Assembly: GCA_037138855.1 (NCBI GenBank)
Contig: JBAXHO010000072.1
Location: 1-8,381, forward strand
Reading direction: 5' to 3'
DNA from: JBAXHO01 sp037138855
Lineage (GTDB): Bacteria > Patescibacteriota > Dojkabacteria > B142 > OLB20
DNA: 8,381 nucleotides
A program made the translations under genes and the position numbers. Below, piece by piece: positions 5,547-8,381 of the stretch (position 1 is the first letter of the stretch; each line of letters begins with the position of its first letter). The notes under the pieces were generated by a model. That model searched no databases, was not told the DNA's origin, and saw only the letters and a list, made by a program, of their open reading frames with translations.

Positions 5547-7895
5547 TCACTTAAAAAATGCATCGAAATCCTTGTCATCTAATACTTCTTTATCAAGCAA
5601 AGCAGCGACAATTTTATCGAGAATTGGTTTATGCTCCTCGAGAATTTTTTTGGCCTTAGCATAGCATTCATCGATGATTCGTTTTACTTCTTCATCAATT
5701 TCCCGAGCTGTCGATTCTGAATAATTCTTCGATTCTTCATAATTGTAGCCAAGATACTGCGAACTCTGGTCTTCACCGTATTTAATCAGACCCATTCGCT
5801 TACTCATACCGAAGCTCTTGACCATTCTACGAGCCAGATTGCTGGCTTTTTCGATGTCATTGGAAGCACCACTAGTGACATCTCCAAAAATCATATCCTC
5901 AGTAACGAATCCTGCTACCAAGGCTGTAATTTGAGATAGCATTTTAGTCTTGCTGATCTGAAGCTCATCAGTTTCTGGGAGAGGCATCGTATAGCCCAGA
6001 GCCATGCCTCTCGACACGATCGTCACCCGGTGTACTGGATCATGTTCAGGAGTTTTCTTCATAACGATGGCATGTCCTGCTTCATGATATGCAGTCATTT
6101 TTAGTTCTTTTTCAGTTCGCTTTCTCCTTCTGGCAGGACCGATCTGAACCTTGTTAGCTGCCTCCTCGATATCCTCAAAAGTTATTTCTTTTCTATTAGC
6201 AATGGCTGTGATAATAGCTGCTTCGTTCAACATATTCTCAATATCAGCACCGGAAAATCCAACCGTCCTCTTGGAAATCGTTTCTAAATTAATACTTTTA
6301 GCTAAAGGCTTATTTTTAGCATGAATTTTAATAATTTGCTTACGGCCTTCAATATCAGGTAGATCAAGGACAATTCTCCGATCAAACCTACCAGGGCGTA
6401 ATATTGCTTTATCTAGAACATCTGGACGATTGGTTGCTGCTATCACGATCACATTTACATTCTTCTCAAAACCATCCATTTCTACAAGAATCTGATTTAA
6501 AGTTTGTTCAGTTGTGCCTGATTGAATCGTGGTACCACGTTTTCTAGCTACAGCGTCAATTTCATCGATAAAAATGATCGAAGGAGCAGCTTTTTTGGCC
6601 TTTTCAAATAAGTCCCGTACTCTAGAAGCACCTGCACCAACTAACATTTCTTCAAATTCTGATCCTGAAGTATGAAAGAACGGTACACCAGCCTCACCTG
6701 CTATCGCTCGAGCAAGTAAAGTTTTACCAGTACCAGGAGCTCCAACCATCAGCACACCCTTGGGAATTCTAGCTCCCAGATTGAGAAATCGTTTAGGATC
6801 TTTTAGAAAAAGTACTATTTCTTCTAATTCATCTTTTGCTTCATCCACTCCAGCCACATCTTTAAAGGTCACATCCGGTTTACGTCCGAATATTAATCGC
6901 GCTTTTGATTGTCCGAATTTCATCAAGCTATTGCCCGAACCCTGTACTCCTCGAAACATCAGAAAGGCAAGTGTGCCAAAGCCAATCAGGATAGCAATGG
7001 TAAATAAATCACCCCAGGGAATTCTGGGAATCACTACCGTATTAATATCGGTAGTAGGATCTTCCAGGGTAATTTTTTCCCGTTGTAATATTTCTGTAAA
7101 GTCGTTTTGAGAGATATGCCAGACAAATTCTCGTTCGATTTTTTCATTCTTTAAAACAGAAAAAGTATAATCCCCCAAAACAAAAACTTCCTGTGCTTCT
7201 TTATTTTTAATCTGATTTTCAATATCACCTGTTTTACTAGTCTCAGCAGCAGTTCTCAAATAAACAATATTTGTTGTAAGCGTATCTATAGCAATACCGC
7301 TTTCAGTTAAAAGTTTTTGAAAATCAGCTTCACTGGCACCTTTGATCAAATAATCCGGATTCTTTTTATTGGCATCATCTGCTAAAATAAAATCCTCAGA
7401 AATGAAAACTGTTTGAATATTGGTAGTATCACGATTTTTCAGTCTTTGCACCAATTCTTTAAGCGAAAGCGGTTTCAACTTGGCAGCCAGATCATTTAAT
7501 GAAATCTCTTTGATTTGTTTATTATCTGTGATTTGTTTAACGACCAACTTTTTATCAGAAGATTTGATTTCCTGGATATTACCTTTGGCAAGTGCAATAT
7601 ATTTTTTAGTAGCTACAACCTTACCATCATCACGAATATCAAGCTTAGCATATTGATTATTCTTTAAATTATGAATCAAATTATTTAATTCAATCTCGCG
7701 GGCATTTAATCCTGGTGAAAAAAGGCTCCAGATTATACTTACTGCGATTAAACCACCGATAATATACCAGAGATTATTACCACCCCAGCGCTTCTTACGT
7801 GGCTGCATCACCACCCGCTGAATTTTGGGAGCATTTACGCTACTTTCCGGTTTCGCTTGTGATTTTTTAGTTTTTGGCTCGTTTGTTTGTGTCAT
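5547..7895 (-). CDS. ftsH: ATP-dependent zinc metalloprotease FtsH
   Basis: Membrane-anchored hexameric AAA+ protease that extracts and degrades damaged membrane and some cytosolic proteins. At 782 residues it is longer than E. coli FtsH (644). Order: a basic cytosolic tail (1-38), TM1 (about 41-59), a roughly 235-residue extracytoplasmic domain (60-295) against about 70 in E. coli, TM2 (about 297-315), and the AAA domain with Walker A GAPGTGKT (385-392), Walker B IIFIDE (440-445) and arginine fingers R503 and R506 in LRPGRFDRR. The peptidase has HEAGH (H604, E605, H608) and third ligand D680 in TSGASND. All catalytic residues are present. The pore loop reads MLVGAG (417-422), with Leu418 where the usual sequence has Phe (MFVGVG). 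No Shine-Dalgarno precedes the ATG. The gene lies downstream of the CAT tRNA on the same strand and ends at a terminator. Confidence 0.98.
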   Translation of the reverse strand: MTQTNEPKTKKSQAKPESSVNAPKIQRVVMQPRKKRWGGNNLWYIIGGLIAVSIIWSLFSPGLNAREIELNNLIHNLKNNQYAKLDIRDDGKVVATKKYIALAKGNIQEIKSSDKKLVVKQITDNKQIKEISLNDLAAKLKPLSLKELVQRLKNRDTTNIQTVFISEDFILADDANKKNPDYLIKGASEADFQKLLTESGIAIDTLTTNIVYLRTAAETSKTGDIENQIKNKEAQEVFVLGDYTFSVLKNEKIEREFVWHISQNDFTEILQREKITLEDPTTDINTVVIPRIPWGDLFTIAILIGFGTLAFLMFRGVQGSGNSLMKFGQSKARLIFGRKPDVTFKDVAGVDEAKDELEEIVLFLKDPKRFLNLGARIPKGVLMVGAPGTGKTLLARAIAGEAGVPFFHTSGSEFEEMLVGAGASRVRDLFEKAKKAAPSIIFIDEIDAVARKRGTTIQSGTTEQTLNQILVEMDGFEKNVNVIVIAATNRPDVLDKAILRPGRFDRRIVLDLPDIEGRKQIIKIHAKNKPLAKSINLETISKRTVGFSGADIENMLNEAAIITAIANRKEITFEDIEEAANKVQIGPARRRKRTEKELKMTAYHEAGHAIVMKKTPEHDPVHRVTIVSRGMALGYTMPLPETDELQISKTKMLSQITALVAGFVTEDMIFGDVTSGASNDIEKASNLARRMVKSFGMSKRMGLIKYGEDQSSQYLGYNYEESKNYSESTAREIDEEVKRIIDECYAKAKKILEEHKPILDKIVAALLDKEVLDDKDFDAFFK

Positions 7896-7938
7896 AGAAT
7901 TTTATTTAGTTAAGAAGATAATGGAAAGAAATGAAAAA

Positions 7939-8028
7939 ATTAGTTAATAGATAAGAGCTAAAAGCTAAAAGAAAATATATAAAAAGAATTTATCTTTCTA
8001 ACTATTAACTAATAACTTTTAGCTTTTA
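7939..8028. repeat. Mirror-image heptad arrays between ftsH and the tRNA
   Basis: Plus-strand heptads TAATAGA TAAGAGC TAAAAGC TAAAAGA (7945-7972) face five in-phase minus-strand heptads, written on the plus strand as CTTTCTA ACTATTA ACTAATA ACTTTTA GCTTTTA (7994-8028). TAAAAGCTAAAAG (7959-7971) is a perfect 13-bp inverted match of 8016-8028. ATTAGTTAATAG (7939-7950) is a perfect 12-bp inverted match of 8002-8013. The two pairings are in order A-B-A'-B', so they cannot nest; together they would form a pseudoknot or be alternatives. Confidence 0.85.
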
Positions 8029-8035
8029 ATTTATG

Positions 8036-8109
8036 TGAAAGGGGTGAGAATCGAACTCACGACCCCGGGCTTATGAGTCCCGTGCTCTAACCATCTGAGC
8101 TACCCTTCC
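8036..8109 (-). tRNA. tRNA-Met (anticodon CAT)
   Basis: A complete 74-nt cloverleaf on the minus strand: acceptor GGAAGGG/CCCTTTC (one G-U pair), D-arm GCTC/GAGC, anticodon stem CGGGA/GCCCG with loop CTCATAA, five-base variable loop GGGTC, and T-arm GTGAG/CTCAC with TTCGATT. Anticodon CAT is at 8075-8073. The last anticodon-stem pair (31:39) is an A-G mismatch. Position 1-72 is G-C, so this is not the initiator; elongator Met and the lysidine-modified Ile2 (CAT) isotypes cannot be separated by eye. CCA is not encoded (the gene is followed by CAT), so it must be added enzymatically. Confidence 0.96.
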
Positions 8110-8136
8110 ATAATTTATTCAATTTTATAAAAAACC

Positions 8137-8203
8137 TGAGTCCCGTGCTCTAACCCCAGCCAGAGGCTGGTCAGCCTATGGCTGAATCTGAGCTACCCTT
8201 CCA
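8137..8203 (-). pseudogene. Interrupted 5'-half copy of the CAT tRNA
   Basis: On the minus strand, bases 8203-8186 are identical to 8110-8093 (one flanking T plus tRNA nt 1-17), and 8155-8137 are identical to 8092-8074 (tRNA nt 18-36). That is 37 of 37 bases of the intact tRNA's 5' half, split in the D-loop just before the invariant GG by a 30-nt insertion. The match stops after the second anticodon base; the next bases read GG and then a run of six T. There is no 3' half. It lies 26 bp upstream of the intact gene in the same orientation. It cannot make a tRNA itself; a transcript ending at the T-run would be about 74 nt. Confidence 0.85.
8156..8185. repeat. Two tandem 15-nt perfect hairpins inserted in the tRNA copy
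   Basis: CCAGCC-AGA-GGCTGG (8156-8170) and TCAGCC-TAT-GGCTGA (8171-8185) are each a 6-bp perfect stem with a 3-nt loop and no bases between them. Comparison with the intact tRNA gives unambiguous borders and no target-site duplication. The two differ by a compensatory change of the outer pair (C-G against T-A) and in the loop. Confidence 0.9.
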
Positions 8204-8212
8204 AACACAAAT

Positions 8213-8240
8213 TTCGAATCTCGAAGTTCGAATTGCGAAG
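8213..8240. repeat. CGAA-core heptad repeat
   Basis: Four in-phase heptads: TTCGAAT (8213-8219), CTCGAAG (8220-8226), TTCGAAT (8227-8233) and TGCGAAG (8234-8240), with CGAA every 7 bp. It lies 10 bp upstream of the tRNA half copy. TTCGAA is palindromic. Confidence 0.8.
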
Positions 8241-8244
8241 ACCA

Positions 8245-8286
8245 AAAATCAAAATTGACAACAAACTATGATTGTCTTTTGATTTT
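8245..8286. other. 15-bp bulged hairpin
   Basis: AAAATCAAAA (8245-8254) pairs with TTTTGATTTT (8277-8286), and GACAA (8257-8261) with TTGTC (8272-8276) after a 2-nt TT bulge; the loop is 10 nt. The stem is A/T-rich. On the minus strand it ends in TTGATTTTT, so it could terminate a transcript entering from the right before the tRNA region. It could also be a binding site. Confidence 0.5.
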
Positions 8287-8381
8287 AACATAAAGTGACC
8301 ATTTCAGAAAAATGAATTTATGGAGGTACCATTAGATAAGTCATAAGTGTTACCGAAACGGTTACCGTTAGATAAATGAAT
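8287..8381. other. Right-end intergenic stretch, no gene found
   Basis: No ORF of note starts or ends here. TTAGATAA occurs twice (8332-8339 and 8368-8375), and AACGG-TTA-CCGTT (8357-8369) is a small hairpin whose GGTTACCGTT core also occurs at 3323-3332. A GGAGG (8321-8325) is not followed by a usable start codon. Confidence 0.45.

Noticed and set aside
6760..7110. 116-codon plus-strand ORF inside ftsH
   Set aside because: Antisense shadow of well-conserved ftsH coding sequence, Ser/Arg-rich as expected from reverse reading.
7420..7656. 78-codon plus-strand ORF inside ftsH
   Set aside because: Antisense shadow of the ftsH extracytoplasmic domain; no start signals.
8137..8203. Second tRNA, possibly Leu (CAG in the anticodon position) or a split tRNA
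   Set aside because: The copy has no 3' half, T-arm or acceptor 3' strand; the CAG reading comes from where the match ends. Trans-spliced split tRNAs are known in archaea and nothing here supports one.
8137..8203. Integration (att) site duplication
   Set aside because: att duplications at tRNA genes normally carry the 3' end; this is the 5' half, only 26 bp away, and no integrase is present.
8319..8345. Small ORF starting ATG GAG GTA
   Set aside because: It stops after eight codons.

Overview
The window is AT-rich bacterial DNA that looks like a member of the Patescibacteria (CPR). This is an inference from several things seen together: no start has a Shine-Dalgarno sequence, FtsH carries an unusually long extracytoplasmic insert, a HExxxH 'QEGLA/DUF1704' metallopeptidase sits among small orphan proteins, the tRNA does not encode CCA, and the intergenic DNA is full of short tandem repeats. 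TGA is used as a stop codon (ftsH and the 98-residue ORF), so this is the standard bacterial code and not the TGA=Gly code of Gracilibacteria/SR1. No lineage can be fixed from the sequence alone.

Layout. Positions 1-278 are gene-free and hold a 7-bp tandem repeat, a long imperfect palindrome and a second heptad cluster that runs into the stop codon of the next gene. Positions 279-2045 (minus) encode a half-size ABC exporter. Positions 2046-2283 are a divergent promoter region occupied by mirror-image heptad arrays around a hairpin. Four plus-strand genes follow: a 98-residue Cys-containing orphan (2284-2580), a 190-residue orphan (2722-3294), a DUF1704/MATCAP-type putative zinc peptidase (3555-4640) and a 219-residue helical orphan (4708-5367). 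They are separated by 67-260 bp and several have their own -10 elements, so they look like independent units and not one operon. The 219-residue gene converges on ftsH (5547-7895, minus), with terminator-like hairpins between them. Upstream of ftsH on the same strand are another mirror-image heptad array, a complete tRNA with anticodon CAT (8036-8109) and an exact copy of that tRNA's 5' half (8137-8203).

The genes do not form an obvious pathway. FtsH (membrane protein quality control) and the ABC exporter are envelope functions; the peptidase substrate is unknown.

The most unusual features are outside the genes. First, the duplicated 5' tRNA half is identical to the intact tRNA over 37 nt except for a clean 30-nt insertion in the D-loop made only of two perfect 15-nt hairpins, which differ from each other by a compensatory base-pair change. 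Second, nearly every intergenic repeat here, although built from at least four unrelated motifs, has the same period of exactly 7 bp, and two clusters are arranged as inverted arrays.
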